NCBI GenBank assembly: GCA_032622095.1
Contig: CP136066.1
Span: 100,775,319-100,839,318 of the forward strand
Direction of reading: 5' to 3'
Length of the DNA: 64,000 nt
Origin: Siphonodentalium dalli
Taxonomy: Eukaryota > Mollusca > Scaphopoda > Gadilida > Siphonodentaliidae
Shown here: one piece after another, positions 11,591 to 25,330 of the stretch
Position numbering within the stretch: the stretch's first letter is position 1
Layout of the letters: the number at the start of each line of letters is the position of its first letter
Program-made: the position numbers and the translations under genes
The notes under the pieces: generated by a model
The model's input: only the letters and a program-made list of their open reading frames with translations
The model's database searches: none
Told to the model about the DNA's origin: nothing

Positions 11591-14149
11591 TTTATTTGCT
11601 CAATGCATAATATAAATGTATACAAGGGGAAAGGGGATGGAACGACAAGTGCTCCCACTTATAATAACATCCTCTTCCCATCGTCAAAGTATGAATATAA
11701 ACACATCAAACTTTCACAAGATCAAGGACGTGTGTTAGAACAATAGCGAGGTACACGTAATGCCAACAAACAGTATAATTGATGGATTGTTTCATATGTT
11801 ATGTATATATGAGAGAAGGCAAAATCGCGACAAAGAGACTCAAACTTTATCATAACGATGCATACTTGTAGGAATTGAGAGAAAAACAAGATTGTTTGTC
11901 AAAACGGTTGCCATGGCAACCATGGGCATTTTCCAGCTTGGCATGATATCCAAATTGTCTAATTTTTATGTGTAGTACATGCATGTCAAGTTTGGTGCTT
12001 TTAACATAAAATGCACGATTTTAATTTGTCATCTATCTGCCCCACAAAAAGCGAATGATAGAGATATGGAGGGATAGAGATATATGTAGAGAGATAGAGA
12101 GTAGATATAGAGATATGGAGAGACAGATGTAGAGAGATAAAGATATGGAGAGATAGATGTAGAGAGATAGAGATATGGAGAGAGATAGAGATATAGAGAG
12201 ATATATGTAGAGAGATAGAGATATGGAGAGATAGATGTAGAGAGATAGAGATATGGAGAGATAGATGTAGAGAGATAGAGATATGGAGAGAGATAGAGAT
12301 ATGGAGAGATAGATGTAGAGAGATAGAGGTATGGAGAGATAGATGTAGAGCGATAGAGATATGGAGAGATAGATGTAGAGAGATAGAGATATGGAGAGAT
12401 AGATGTAGAGAGATAGAGATATGGAGAGATAGATGTAGAGAGATAGAGATATGGAGAGATAGATGTGTAGAGAGATAGAGATATGGAGAGATAGATGTAG
12501 AGAGATAGAGATATGGAGAGAGATAGAGATATGGAGAGATAGATGTAGAGAGATAGAGATATGGAGAGATAGATGTGTAGAGAGATAGAGATATGGAGAG
12601 ATAGATGTGTAGAGAGATAGAGATATAGAGATATATGTAGAGAGATTGAGATATGGGGAGATAGATGTGTAGAGAGATAGAGATATGGAGAGATAGATGT
12701 AGAGAGATAGAGATATGGAGAGATAGATGTAGAGAGATAGAGATATGGAGAGATAGATGTGTAGAGAGATAGAGATATAGAGATATATGTAGAGAGATTG
12801 AGATATGGGGAGATAGATGTGTAGAGAGATAGAGATATGGAGAGAGATAGAGATATGGAGAGATAGATGTGTAGAGAGATAGAGATATAGAGATATATGG
12901 AGAGAGATAGAGATATGGAGAGATAGATGTAGAGAGATAGAGATATGGAGAGATAGATGTGTAGAGAGATAGAGATATGGAGAGATATATGTGTAGAGAG
13001 ATTGAGATATGGGGAGATAGATGTGTAGAGAGATATAGATATGGGGAGATAGATGTGTAGAGAGATAGAGATATGGATAGATAGGTGTAGGAAGATAGCG
13101 GTATTGGGAGATAGGTGTAGAGAGATAGAGGTATGGCGAGATAGATGTAAAGAGAGATAGATGTAAAGAGAGATAGATGTAGAGAGATTGAGATATGGAG
13201 AGATAGATGTAGAGAGATAGAGATATGGAGAGATAGATGTAGAGAGATAGAGATATGGCGAGATAGATGTAGAGAGATAGAGATATGGAGAGATAGATGT
13301 AGAGAGACAGAGATATGGAGAGATAGATGTAGAGAGATAGAGATATGGAGAGATAGATGTAGAGAGATTGAGATATGGAGAGAGATAGAGATATGGAGAG
13401 ATAGATGTGTATAGAGATAGAGATATGGGGAGATAGATGTGTAGAGAGATTGAGGTATGGAGAGAGATGTAGAGAGATAGAGATATGGAGAGATAGAGAT
13501 ATGGAGAGAGTTGTAGAGAGATAGAGATATGGAGAGATAGATGTAGAGAGATAGAGATATGGAGAGATTGAGGTATGGAGAGAGTTGTAGAGAGATAGAG
13601 ATATGAAGAGATAGATGTAGAGAGATAGAGATATGGAGAGATAGATGTGTAGAGAGATTGAGATATGGGGAGATAGATGTGTAGAGAGATATAGATATGG
13701 GGAGATAGATGTGTAGAGAGATAGAGATATGGAGAGATAGATGTGTAGATAGATAGAGATATGGAGATATTGATGTAGAGAGATAGATGTATGGAGATAT
13801 AGCGGTAGAGAGATAGAGATATGGATAGATAGGTGTAGGAAGATAGAGGTATTGGGAGATAGGTGTAGAGAGATAGAGGTATGGCGAGATAGATGTAAAG
13901 AGAGATAGAGATATTTATATATAGATGTAGAGAGATAGAGATATGGAGAGATAGATGTGTAGAGAGATAGAGATATGGAGAGATAGATGTGTAGAGAGAT
14001 AGAGATATGGAGAGATAGATGTGTAGAGAGATAGAGATATGGAGAGATAGATGTGTAGAGAGATAGAGATATGGAGAGATAGATGTGTAGAGAGATAGAG
14101 ATATGGAGAGATAGATGTGTAGAGAGATTGAGATATGGAGAGATAGATG

Positions 14150-14890
14150 TAGAGCGATAGAGATATGGAGATAGATAGAGATATGGAGAGATAGATATAG
14201 AGAGATTGAGATATGGAGATATAGATGTGTAGAGAGATTGAGATATGGAGAGATAGATGTGTAGAGAGATAGAGATATGGAGAGAGATTGAGATATGGAG
14301 AGATATATGTAGAGATATTGAGATATGGGGAGATAGATGTAGAGCGATAGAGATATGGAGAGAGATAGAGATATGGAGAGATATATGTAGAGATATTGAG
14401 ATATGGGGAGATAGATGTGTAGAGAGATAGAGATATGGGGAGATAGATGTGTAGAGAGATTGAGGTATGGAGAGAGATGTAGAGAGATTGAGATATGGAG
14501 AGATAGATGTGTAGAGAGATAGAGATATGGGGAGATAGATGTGTAGAGAGATAGAGATATGGGGAGATAGATGTGTAGAGAGATTGAGATATGGAGAGAT
14601 AGATGTGCAGAGAGATAGAGATATGGAGAGATAGACGTGTAGAGAGATAGAGATATGGAGAGATAGATGTGTAGAGAGATAGAGATATGGAGAGATAGAT
14701 GTGTAGAGAGATAGAGATATGGGGAGATAGATGTGTAGCGAGATTGGGATATGGAAAGATAGATGTGTAGAGCGATAGAGATATGGAGAGATAGATGTAG
14801 AGCGATAGAGATATGGAGAGAGATAGAGATATGGAGAGATATATGTAGAGATATGGAGAGATAGATGTAGAGAGATAGATATGTGGAGAG
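14150..14890 (+). repeat. satellite segment duplicated about 7.02 kb away (copy 1)
   Basis: A rare combination of variants (GAGCGATAG, GATATTGAG, GTGCAGAG and GACGTGTAG in the same order) recurs at about 21,175-21,985. Offsets between landmark variants are 7,019-7,023 bp, rising to about 7,100 at the right end through a local unit gain. Internal duplication of a large block, rather than unit-by-unit slippage, explains this. Confidence 0.7.
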
Positions 14891-17800
14891 ATAGATGTGT
14901 AGAGAGATAGAGCTATGGAGAGATAGATGTGTAGAGCGATAGAGATATGGAGAGATAGATGTAGAGCGATAGAGATATGGAGAGAGATAGAGATATGGAG
15001 AGATAGATGTAGAGAGACAGAGATATGGAGAGAGAGATGTAGAGAGATAGAGATATGGAGAGATAGATGTAGAGAGATAGAGATATGGAGAGAGAGATGT
15101 AGAGAGATAGAGATATGGAGAGATAGATGTAGAGAGATAGAGATATGGAGAGATAGATGTAGAGAGATAGAGATATGGAGAGATAGATGTAGAGAGATAG
15201 AGATATGGAGAGATAGATGTAGAGAGATAGAGATATGGGGAGATATATGTAGAGAGACAGAGATATGGAGAGAGATAGAGATATGGAGAGATAGATGTAG
15301 AGAGATAGAGATATGGAGAGATAGATGTAGAGAGATAGAGATATGGAGAGATATATGTAGAGAGATAGAGATATGGGGAGATAGATGTAGAGAGACAGAG
15401 ATATGGAGAGAGATGTAGAGAGATAGAGATATGGAGAGAGAGATGTAGAGAGATAGAGATATAGAGAGATAGATGTAGAGAGATAGAGATATGGAGAGAG
15501 ATAGAGATATAGAGAGATAGATGTAGAGAGATAGAGATATGGAGAGAGATAGAGATATGGAGAGATAGATGTAGAGAGATAGAGATATGGAGAGAGATAG
15601 AGATATAGAGAGATAGATGTAGAGAGATAGAGATATGGAAAGATAGGTGTAGAGAGATAGAGGTATGGAGAGATAGATGTAGAGAGATAGAGATATAGAG
15701 AGATAGATGTAGAGAGATAGAGATATGGAGAGAGATAGAGATATGGAGAGATAGATGTAGCGAGATAGAGATATGGAGAGAGAGATGTAGAGAGATAGAG
15801 ATATAGAGAGATAGATGTAGAGAGATAGAGATATGGAGAGAGATAGAGATATGGAGAGATAGATGTAGAGAGATAGAGATATGGGGAGATAGATGTAGAG
15901 AGATAGAGATATAGAGAGATAGATGTAGAGAGATAGAGATATGGAGAGAGATAGAGATATGGAGAGATAGATGTAGAGAGATAGAGATATGGGGAGATAG
16001 ATGTAGAGAGATAGAGATATAGAGAGATAGATGTAGAGAGATAGAGATATGGAGAGAGATAGAGATATGGAGAGATAGATGTAGAGAGATAGAGATATAG
16101 AGAGATAGATGTAGAGAGATAGAGATATGGAGAGAGATAGAGATATGGGGAGATAGATGTAGAGAGATAGAGATATAGAGAGATAGATGTAGAGAGATAG
16201 AGATATGGAGAGAGATAGAGATATGGGGAGATAGATGTAGAGAGATAGAGATATAGAGAGATAGATGTAGAGAGATAGAGATATGTAGAGAGATAGAGAT
16301 ATGGAGAGATAGATGTAGAGAGATAGAGATATAGAGAGATAGATGTAGAGAGACAGAGATATGGAGAGAGAGATGAAGAGAGATAGAGATATAGAGAGAT
16401 AGATGTAGAGAAATTGAGATATGGAGAGATAGATGTAGAGAGATAGAGATATGGAGAGATAGATGTAGAGAGATTGAGATATGGAGAGATAGATGTAGAG
16501 AGATAGAGATATGGAGAGATAGATGTAGAGAGATAGAGATATAGAGATATAGATGTAGAGAGACAGAGATATGGTGAGAGAGATGAAAAGAGATAGAGAT
16601 ATAGAGAGATAGATGTAGAGAGATAGAGATATGGAGATAGATAGAGATATAGAGAGATAGATGTAGAGAGACAGAGATATGGTGAGAGAGATGAAAAGAG
16701 ATAGAGATATAGAGAGATAGATGTAGAGAGATAGAGATATGGAGAGAGATAGAGATATAGAGAGATAGATGTAGAGAGATAGAGATATGGGGAGATAGAT
16801 GTAGAGAGATAGAGATATGGGGAGATAGATGTAGAGAGATAGAGATATGGAGAGATAGATGTAGAGAGATAGAGATATGGAGAGATAGATGTAGAGAGAT
16901 AGAGATATAGAGAGATAGATGTAGAGAGACAGAGATATGGAGAGAGATGTAGAGAGATAGAGATATAGAGAGATAGATGTAGAGAGATAGAGATATGGAG
17001 AGAGATAGAGAGTAGATATAGAGATATGGAGAGATAGATGTAGAGAGATAGAGATATGGGGAGATAGATGTAGAGAGACAGAGATATGGAGAGAGAGATG
17101 TAGAGAGATAGAGGTATGGAGAGAGATAGAGATATGGAGAGATAGATGTAGAGAGATAGAGATATGGGGAGAGAGATGTAGAGAGATAGAGATATGGCGA
17201 GATAGATGTAGAGAGACAGAGATATGGAGAGATAGATGTAGAGAGATAGAGATATGGGGAGATATATGTAGAGAGATTGAGATATGGGGAGATAGATGTA
17301 GAGAGATATAGATATGGAGAGATAGATGTAGAGAGATATAGATATGGAGAGAGATAGAGATATGGAGAGAGAGATGTAGGGAGATAGAGATATGGGGAGA
17401 TAGATGTAGAGAGATAGAGATATGGAGAGATAGATGTAGAGAGATAGAGATATGGCGAGATAGATGTAGGGAGATAGAGATATGGGGAGATATATGTAGA
17501 GAGATTGCGATATGGGGAGATAGATGTAGAGAGATATAGATATGGAGAGATAGATGTAGAGAGATAGAGGTATGGAGAGAGATAGAGATATGGAGAGAGA
17601 GATGTAGGGAGATAGAGATATGGGGAGATAGATGTAGAGAGATAGAGATATGGAGAGATAGATGTAGAGAGATAGAGATATGGAGAGATAGATGTAGAGA
17701 GATAGAGATATGGAGAGATAGATGTAGAGAGATAGAGATATGTAGAGAGATAGAGATATGGCGAGATAGATGTAGAGAGACAGAGATATGGAGAGATAGA

Positions 17801-20149
17801 TGTAGAGAGATAGAGATATGGAGAGATAGATGTAGAGAGATAGAGGTATGGAGAGAGATAGAGATATGGAGAGAGAGATGTAGAGAGATAGAGATATGGA
17901 GAGATAGATGTAGAGAGATAGAGGTATGGAGAGAGATAGAGATATGGCGAGATAGATGTAGAGAGATAGAGATATGGAGAGATAGATGTAGAGAGATAGA
18001 GATATGGAGAGATAGATGTAGAGAGATAGAGGTATGGAGAGAGATAGAGATATGGAGAGAGAGATGTAGAGAGATAGAGATATGGAGAGATAGATGTAGA
18101 GAGATAGAGATATGGAGAGATAGATGTAGAGAGATAGAGATATGGAGAGATAGATGTAGAGAGATAGAGATATGGAGAGATATATGTAGAGAGATTGAGA
18201 TATGGGGAGATAGATGTAGAGAGATATAGATATGGAGAGATAGATGTAGAGAGATAGAGATATGGGGAGAGAGATGTAGAGAGATAGAGATATGGAGAGA
18301 TAGGCGTAGAGAGATAGAGATATGGGGAGAGAGATGTAGAGAGATATAGATATGGAGAGATAGATGTAGAGAGATAGAGATATGGGGAGAGAGATGTAGA
18401 GAGATAGAGATATGGAGAGATAGATGTAGAGCGATAGAGATATAGAGAGATAGATGTAGAGAGATAGAGATATGGGGAGATAGATGTAGAGAGACAGAGA
18501 TATGGCGAGATAGATGTAGAGAGATAGAGATATGGCGAGATAGATGTAGAGAGATAGAGATATGGAGAGATAGATGTAGAGAGATAGAGATATGGGGAGA
18601 TAGATGTAGAGAGACAGAGATATGGCGAGATAGACGTAGAGAGATAGAGATATGGCGAGATAGATGTAGAGAGATAGAGATATGGAGAGTCAGATGTAGA
18701 GAGATAGATGTAGAGAGATAGAGATATAGAGAGATAGATGTAGAGAGATAGAGATATGGAGAGAGATAGAGATATGGAGAGAGATAGAGATATGGAGAGA
18801 TAGATGTAGAGAGATTGAGATATGGAGAGATAGATGTAGAGAGATAGAGATATGGAGAGATAGATGTAGAGAGACAGAGATATGGAGAGATAGATGTAGA
18901 GAGATAGAGATATGGAGAGACAGATGTAGAGAGATAGAGATATGGCGAGATAGATGTAGAGAGACAGAGATGTGGAGAGATAGATGTAGAGAGATAGAGA
19001 TATGGAGAGACAGATGTAGAGAGATAGATGTAGAGAGATAGAGATATAGAGAGATAGATGTAGAGAGATAGAGATATGGAGAGAGATAGATGTAGAGAGA
19101 TAGAGATATGGAGAGACAGATGTAGAGAGATAGATGTAGAGAGATAGAGATATAGAGAGATAGATGTAGAGAGATAGAGATATGGAGAGAGATAGATGTA
19201 GAGAGATAGAGATATGGAGAGACAGATGTAGAGAGATAGATGTAGAGAGATAGAGATATGGAGAGAGATAGAGATATGGAGAGAGATAGAGATATGGAGA
19301 GATAGATGTAGAGAGACAGAGATATGGCGAGATAGATGTAGAGAGATAGAGATATAGAGAGAGAGATGTAGAGAGATAGAGATATGGCGAGATAGATGTA
19401 GAGAGACAGAGATATGGAGAGATAGATGTAGAGAGACAGAGATATGGAGAGACAGATGTAGAGAGATAGATGTAGAGAGATAGAGATATGGCGAGATAGA
19501 TGTAGAGAGACAGAGATATGGAGAGATAGATGTAGAGAGACAGAGATATGGAGAGACAGATGTAGAGAGATAGAGATATGGCGAGATAGATGTAGAGAGA
19601 CAGAGATATGGAGAGATAGATGTAGAGAGATAGAGATATGGAGAGATAGATGTAGAGAGATAGAGATATGGAGAGTGATAGAGATATGGAGAGATAGATG
19701 TAGAGAGATAGAGATATGGAGAGATAGATGTAGAGAGACAGAGATATGGAGAAATAGATGTAGAGAGATAGAGATATGGAGAGATAGATGTAGAGAGATA
19801 GAGATATGGAGAGATAGGTGTAGAGAGATAGAGATATGGAGAAATAGATGTAGAGAGATAGAGATATGGAGAGATAGATGTAGAGAGATAGAGATATGGA
19901 GAGATAGATGTAGAGAGATAGAGATATGGAGAAATAGATGTAGAGAGATAGAGATATGGAGAGATAGATGTAGAGAGATAGAGATATGTAGAGAGATAGA
20001 GATATGGCGAGATAGATGTAGAGAGACAGAGATATGGAGAGATAGATGTAGAGAGACAGAGATATGGAGAGATAGATGTAGAGAGATAGAGATATGGAGA
20101 GAGATATGGAGAGATAGATGTAGAGAGATAGAGATATGGAGAGATAGAT

Positions 20150-21180
20150 GTAGAGCGATAGAGATATGGAGAGATGGAGATATGGAGAGATATATGTAGA
20201 GAGATTGAGATATGGGGAGATAGATGTGTAGAGAGATAGAGATATGGAGAGATAGATGTGTAGAGATATTGAGGTATGGAGAGTGATGTAGAGAGATTGA
20301 GATATGGAGAGATAGATGTGTAGAGAGATAGAGATATGGAGAGATAGATGTGTAGAGAGATAGAGATATGGAGAGATAGATGTAGAGCGATAGAGATATG
20401 GAGAGATGTGGAGAAATAGATGTAGAGAGATAGAGATATGGAGAGATAGATGTAGAGAGATAGAGATATGGAGAGAGATAGAGATATGGAGAGATAGATG
20501 TAGAGAGATAGAGATATGGAGAGATAGATGTAGAGAGACAGAGATATGGAGAAATAGATGTAGAGAGATAGAGATATGGAGAGATAGATGTATAGAGATA
20601 GAGATATGGAGAGATAGGTGTAGAGAGATAGAGATATGGAGAAATAGATGTAGAGAGATAGAGATATGGAGAGATAGATGTAGAGAGATAGAGATATGGA
20701 GAGATAGATGTAGAGAGATAGAGATATGTAGAGAGATAGAGATATGGCGAGATAGATGTAGAGAGACAGAGATATGGAGAGATAGATGTAGAGAGATAGA
20801 GATATGGAGAGAGATAGAGATATGGAGAGATAGATGTAGAGAGACAGAGATATGGAGAGATAGATGTAGAGAGATAGAGATATGGAGAGAGATATGGAGA
20901 GATAGATGTAGAGAGATAGAGATATGGAGAGATAGATGTAGAGCGATAGAGATATGGAGAGATGGAGATATGGAGAGATATATGTAGAGAGATTGAGATA
21001 TGGGGAGATAGATGTGTAGAGAGATAGAGATATGGAGAGATAGATGTGTAGAGATATTGAGGTATGGAGAGAGATGTAGAGAGATTGAGATATGGAGAGA
21101 TAGATGTGTAGAGAGATAGAGATATGGAGAGATAGATGTGTAGAGAGATAGAGATATGGAGAGATAGATGTAGAGCGATA
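20150..21180 (+). repeat. higher-order repeat in satellite, period about 788 bp
   Basis: The variant string GAGCGATAG ... GAGAGATGGAGATATGG ... GTGTAGAGATATTGAGG occurs from 20,154 and again from 20,942. The preceding 0.7 kb blocks also correspond, including the rare GAGAAATAG units. Confidence 0.7.
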
Positions 21181-22904
21181 GAGATATGGAGAGAGATAGA
21201 GATATGGAGAGATAGATATAGAGAGATTGAGATGTGGAGAGATATATGTGTAGAGAGATTGAGATATGGAGAGATAGATGTGTAGAGAGATAGAGATATG
21301 GAGAGAGATTGAGATATGGAGCGATATATGTAGAGATATTGAGATATGGGGAGATAGATGTAGAGCGATAGAGATATGGAGAGAGATAGAGATATGGAGA
21401 GATATATGTAGAGATATTGAGATATGGGGAGATAGATGAGTAGAGATATAGAGATATGGGGAGATAGATGTGTAGAGAGATTGAGGTATGGAGAGAGATG
21501 TAGAGAGATTGAGATATGGAGAGATAGTTGTGTAGAGAGATAGAGATATGGAGAGATAGATGTGTAGAGAGATAGAGATATGGGGAGATAGATGTGTAGA
21601 GAGATTGAGATATGGAGAGATAGATGTGCAGAGAGATAGAGATATGGAGAGATAGACGTGTAGAGAGATAGAGATATGAAGAGATAGATGTGTAGAAAGA
21701 TAGAGATATGGAGAGATAGATGTGTAGAGAGATAGAGATATGGGGAGATAGATGTGTAGAGAGATTGAGATATGGAGAGATAGATGTGTAGAGCGATAGA
21801 GATATGGAGAGATAGATGTAGAGCGATAGAGATATGGAGTGAGATAGAGATATGGAGAGATAGATGTGTAGAGCGATATAGATATGGAGAGATAGATGTA
21901 GAGCGATAGAGATATGGAGAGAGATAGAGATATGGAGAGATATATGTAGAGATATGGAGAGATAGATGTAGAGAGATAGAGATGTGGAGAGATAGATGTA
22001 GAGAGACAGAGATATGGAGAGAGAGATGTAGAGGGATAGAGATATAGAGAGATAGATGTAGAGAGATAGAGATATGGAGAGAGAGATGTAGTGAGATAGA
22101 GATATAGAGAGATAGATGTAGAGAGATAGAGATTTGGAGAGAGATAGAGATATGGAGAGATAGATGTAGAGAGATAGAGGTATGGAGAGATAGATGTAGA
22201 GAGATAGAGATATAGAGAGATAGATGTAGAGAGACAGAGATATGGAGAGAGATGTAGAGAGATAGAGATATGGAGAGAGAGATGTAGAGAGATAGAGATA
22301 TGGAGAGAGATATAGAGAGATAGATGTAGAGAGACAGAGATATGGCGAGATAGATGTAGAGAGATAGAGATATGGGGAGAGATAGATGTAGAGAGATAGA
22401 GATATAGAGAGATAGATGTAGAGAGACAGAGATATGGAGATAGATGTAGAGAGACAGAGATATGGAGAGAGAGATGTAGAGAGATAGAGATATGGAGAGA
22501 GATATAGAGAGATAGATGTAGAGAGACAGAGATATGGCGAGATAGATGTAGAGAGATAGAGATATGGGGAGAGATAGATGTAGAGAGATAGAGATATAGA
22601 GAGATAGATGTAGAGAGATAGAGATATGGAGAGAGATAGAGATATGGAGAGATAGATGTAGAGAGATAGAGATATGGAGAGATAGATGTAGAGAGATAGA
22701 GATATATATAGAGATAGATGTGTAGAGAGATAGAGATATAGAGAGATAGATGTAGAGAGATAGAGATATGGAGAGATAGATGTAGAGAGATAGAGATATG
22801 GCGAGATAGATGTAGAGAGATAGAGATATGGAGAGATAGATGTAGAGAGATAGAGATATGGCGAGATAGATGTAGAGAGATAGAGATATGGAGAGATAGA
22901 TGTA

Positions 22905-23240
22905 GAGAGATAGAGATATATAGAGATAGATGTAGAGAGATAGAGATATGGAGAGATAGATGTAGAGAGATAGAGATATGGCGAGATAGATGTAGAGAGA
23001 TAGAGATATGGCGAGATAGATGTAGAGAGATAGAGATATGGAGAGATAGATGTAGAGAGATAGAGATATATAGAGATAGATGTAGAGAGATAGAGATATG
23101 GAGAGATAGATGTAGAGAGATAGAGATATGGCGAGATAGATGTAGAGAGATAGAGATATGGCGAGATAGATGTAGAGAGATAGAGATATGGAGAGATAGA
23201 TGTAGAGAGATAGAGATATATAGAGATAGATGTAGAGAGA
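22905..23240 (+). repeat. 150-bp higher-order repeat (5 x 30 bp)
   Basis: The variant word GAGATATATAGAGATAG recurs near 22,915, 23,063 and 23,213, with the same order of GGAGAGA and GGCGAGA units between. This is a recently homogenised five-unit block. Confidence 0.7.
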
Positions 23241-23429
23241 TAGAGATATGGAGAGAGATAGAGATATGGAGAGATAGATGTAGAGAGATAGAGATATGGA
23301 GAGATAGATGTAGAGAGATAGAGATATGGAGAGATAGATGTAGAGAGATAGAGATATATAGAGATAGATGTAGAGAGATAGAGATATGGAGAGATAGATG
23401 TAGAGAGATAGAGATATAGAGAGATAGAT

Positions 23430-25330
23430 GTAGAGAGACAAAGATATGGAGAGAGAGATGTAGAGAGATAGAGATATAGAGAGATAGATGTAGAGAGATT
23501 GAGATATGGAGAGAGACAGAGATATAGAGAGAGAGATGTAGAGAGACAGAGATATGGAGAGATAGATGTAGAGAGATAGAGATATGGGGAGATAGATGTA
23601 GAGAGACAGAGATATGGAGAGAGAGAGATGTAGAGAGATAGAGGTGTGGAGAGAGATAGAGATATTGGGAGATAGATGTAGAGAGATAGAGATATGGGGA
23701 GATAGATGTAGAGAGACAGATATATGGAGAGAGAGATGTAGAGAGATAGAGATATGGAGAGATAGATGTAGAGAGATAGAGATATGGGGAGATAGATGTA
23801 GCGAGACAGAGATATGGAGAGATAGGCGTAGAGAGATAGAGATATAGAGAGATAGATGTAGAGAGATAGAGATATGGAGAGAGATAGAGATATGGAGAGA
23901 TAGATGTAGAGAGATAGAGATATAGAGAGATAGATGTAGAGAGACAGAGATATGGAGAGATAGATGTAGAGCGATAGAGATATGGGGAGATATAGAGGTA
24001 TGGAGAGATATATGTAGAGAGATTGAGATATGGAGAGATAGATGTAGAGAGATAGAGATATGGAGAGATAGATGTAGAGAGATAGAGATATGGAGAGATA
24101 GATGTAGAGCGATAGAGATATGGAGAGATAGATGTAGAGAGATAGAGATATGGAGAGATAGATGTAGAGAGATAGAGATATGGAGAGATAGATGTAGAGC
24201 GATAGAGATATAGAGAGATAGATGTAGAGAGACAGAGGTATGGAGAGATAGATGTAGCGAGACAGAGATATGGAGAGATAGATGTAGAGAGATAGAGATA
24301 TGGAGAGATAGATGTAGAGAGAGATAGAGATATGGAGAGATAGATGTAGCGAGACAGAGATATGGAGAGATAGATGTAGAGAGATAGAGATATGGCGAGA
24401 TAGATGTAGAGAGATAGAGATATATAGAGATAGATGTAGAGAGATAGAGATATGGAGAGATAGATGTAGAGAGATAGAGATATAGAGAGATAGATGTAGA
24501 GAGACAAAGATATGGAGAGAGATGTAGAGAGATAGAGATATAGAGAGATAGATGTAGAGAGATTGAGATATGGAGAGAGACAGAGATATAGAGAGAGAGA
24601 TGTAGAGAGACAGAGATATGGAGAGATAGATGTAGAGAGATAGAGATATGGGGAGATAGATGTAGAGAGACAGAGATATGGAGAGAGAAATGTAGAGAGA
24701 TAGAGGTGTGGAGAGAGATAGAGATATTGGGAGATAGATGTAGAGAGATAGAGATATGGGGAGATAGATGTAGAGAGACAGATATATGGAGAGAGATGTA
24801 GAGAGATAGAGATATGGAGAGATAGATGTAGAGAGATAGAGATATGGGGAGATAGATGTAGCGAGACAGAGATATGGAGAGATAGGCGTAGAGAGATAGA
24901 GATATAGAGAGATAGATGTAGAGAGATAGAGATATGGAGAGAGATAGAGATTTGGGGAGATAGATGTAGAGAGATAGAGATATGGAGAGATAGATGTAGA
25001 GAGATAGAGATATAGAGAGATAGATGTAGAGAGACAGAGATATGGAGAGATAGATGTAGAGCGATAGAGATATGGGGAGATATAGAGGTATGGAGAGATA
25101 TATGTAGAGAGATTGAGATATGGAGAGATAGATGTAGAGAGATAGAGATATGGAGAGATAGATGTAGAGAGATAGAGATATGGAGAGATAGATGTAGAGC
25201 GATAGAGATATGGAGAGATAGATGTAGAGAGATAGAGATATGGAGAGATAGATGTAGAGAGATAGAGATATGGAGAGATAGATGTAGAGCGATAGAGATA
25301 TAGAGAGATAGATGTAGAGAGACAGAGGTA
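23430..25330 (+). repeat. higher-order repeat in satellite, period about 1,066 bp
   Basis: The rare words GACAAAGATATGG, GGAGAGACAGAGATATAG, GATATTGGGAG and GACAGATATATGG appear in order from about 23,437 and again from about 24,503. This is a duplicated block of roughly 1.07 kb. Confidence 0.7.

Noticed and set aside
18690-23441. Minus-strand reading frame of 1,583 codons, plus Arg-Glu-Ile-Trp frames on the plus strand
   Set aside because: Alternative frames of the same satellite, with no unique sequence or domain.
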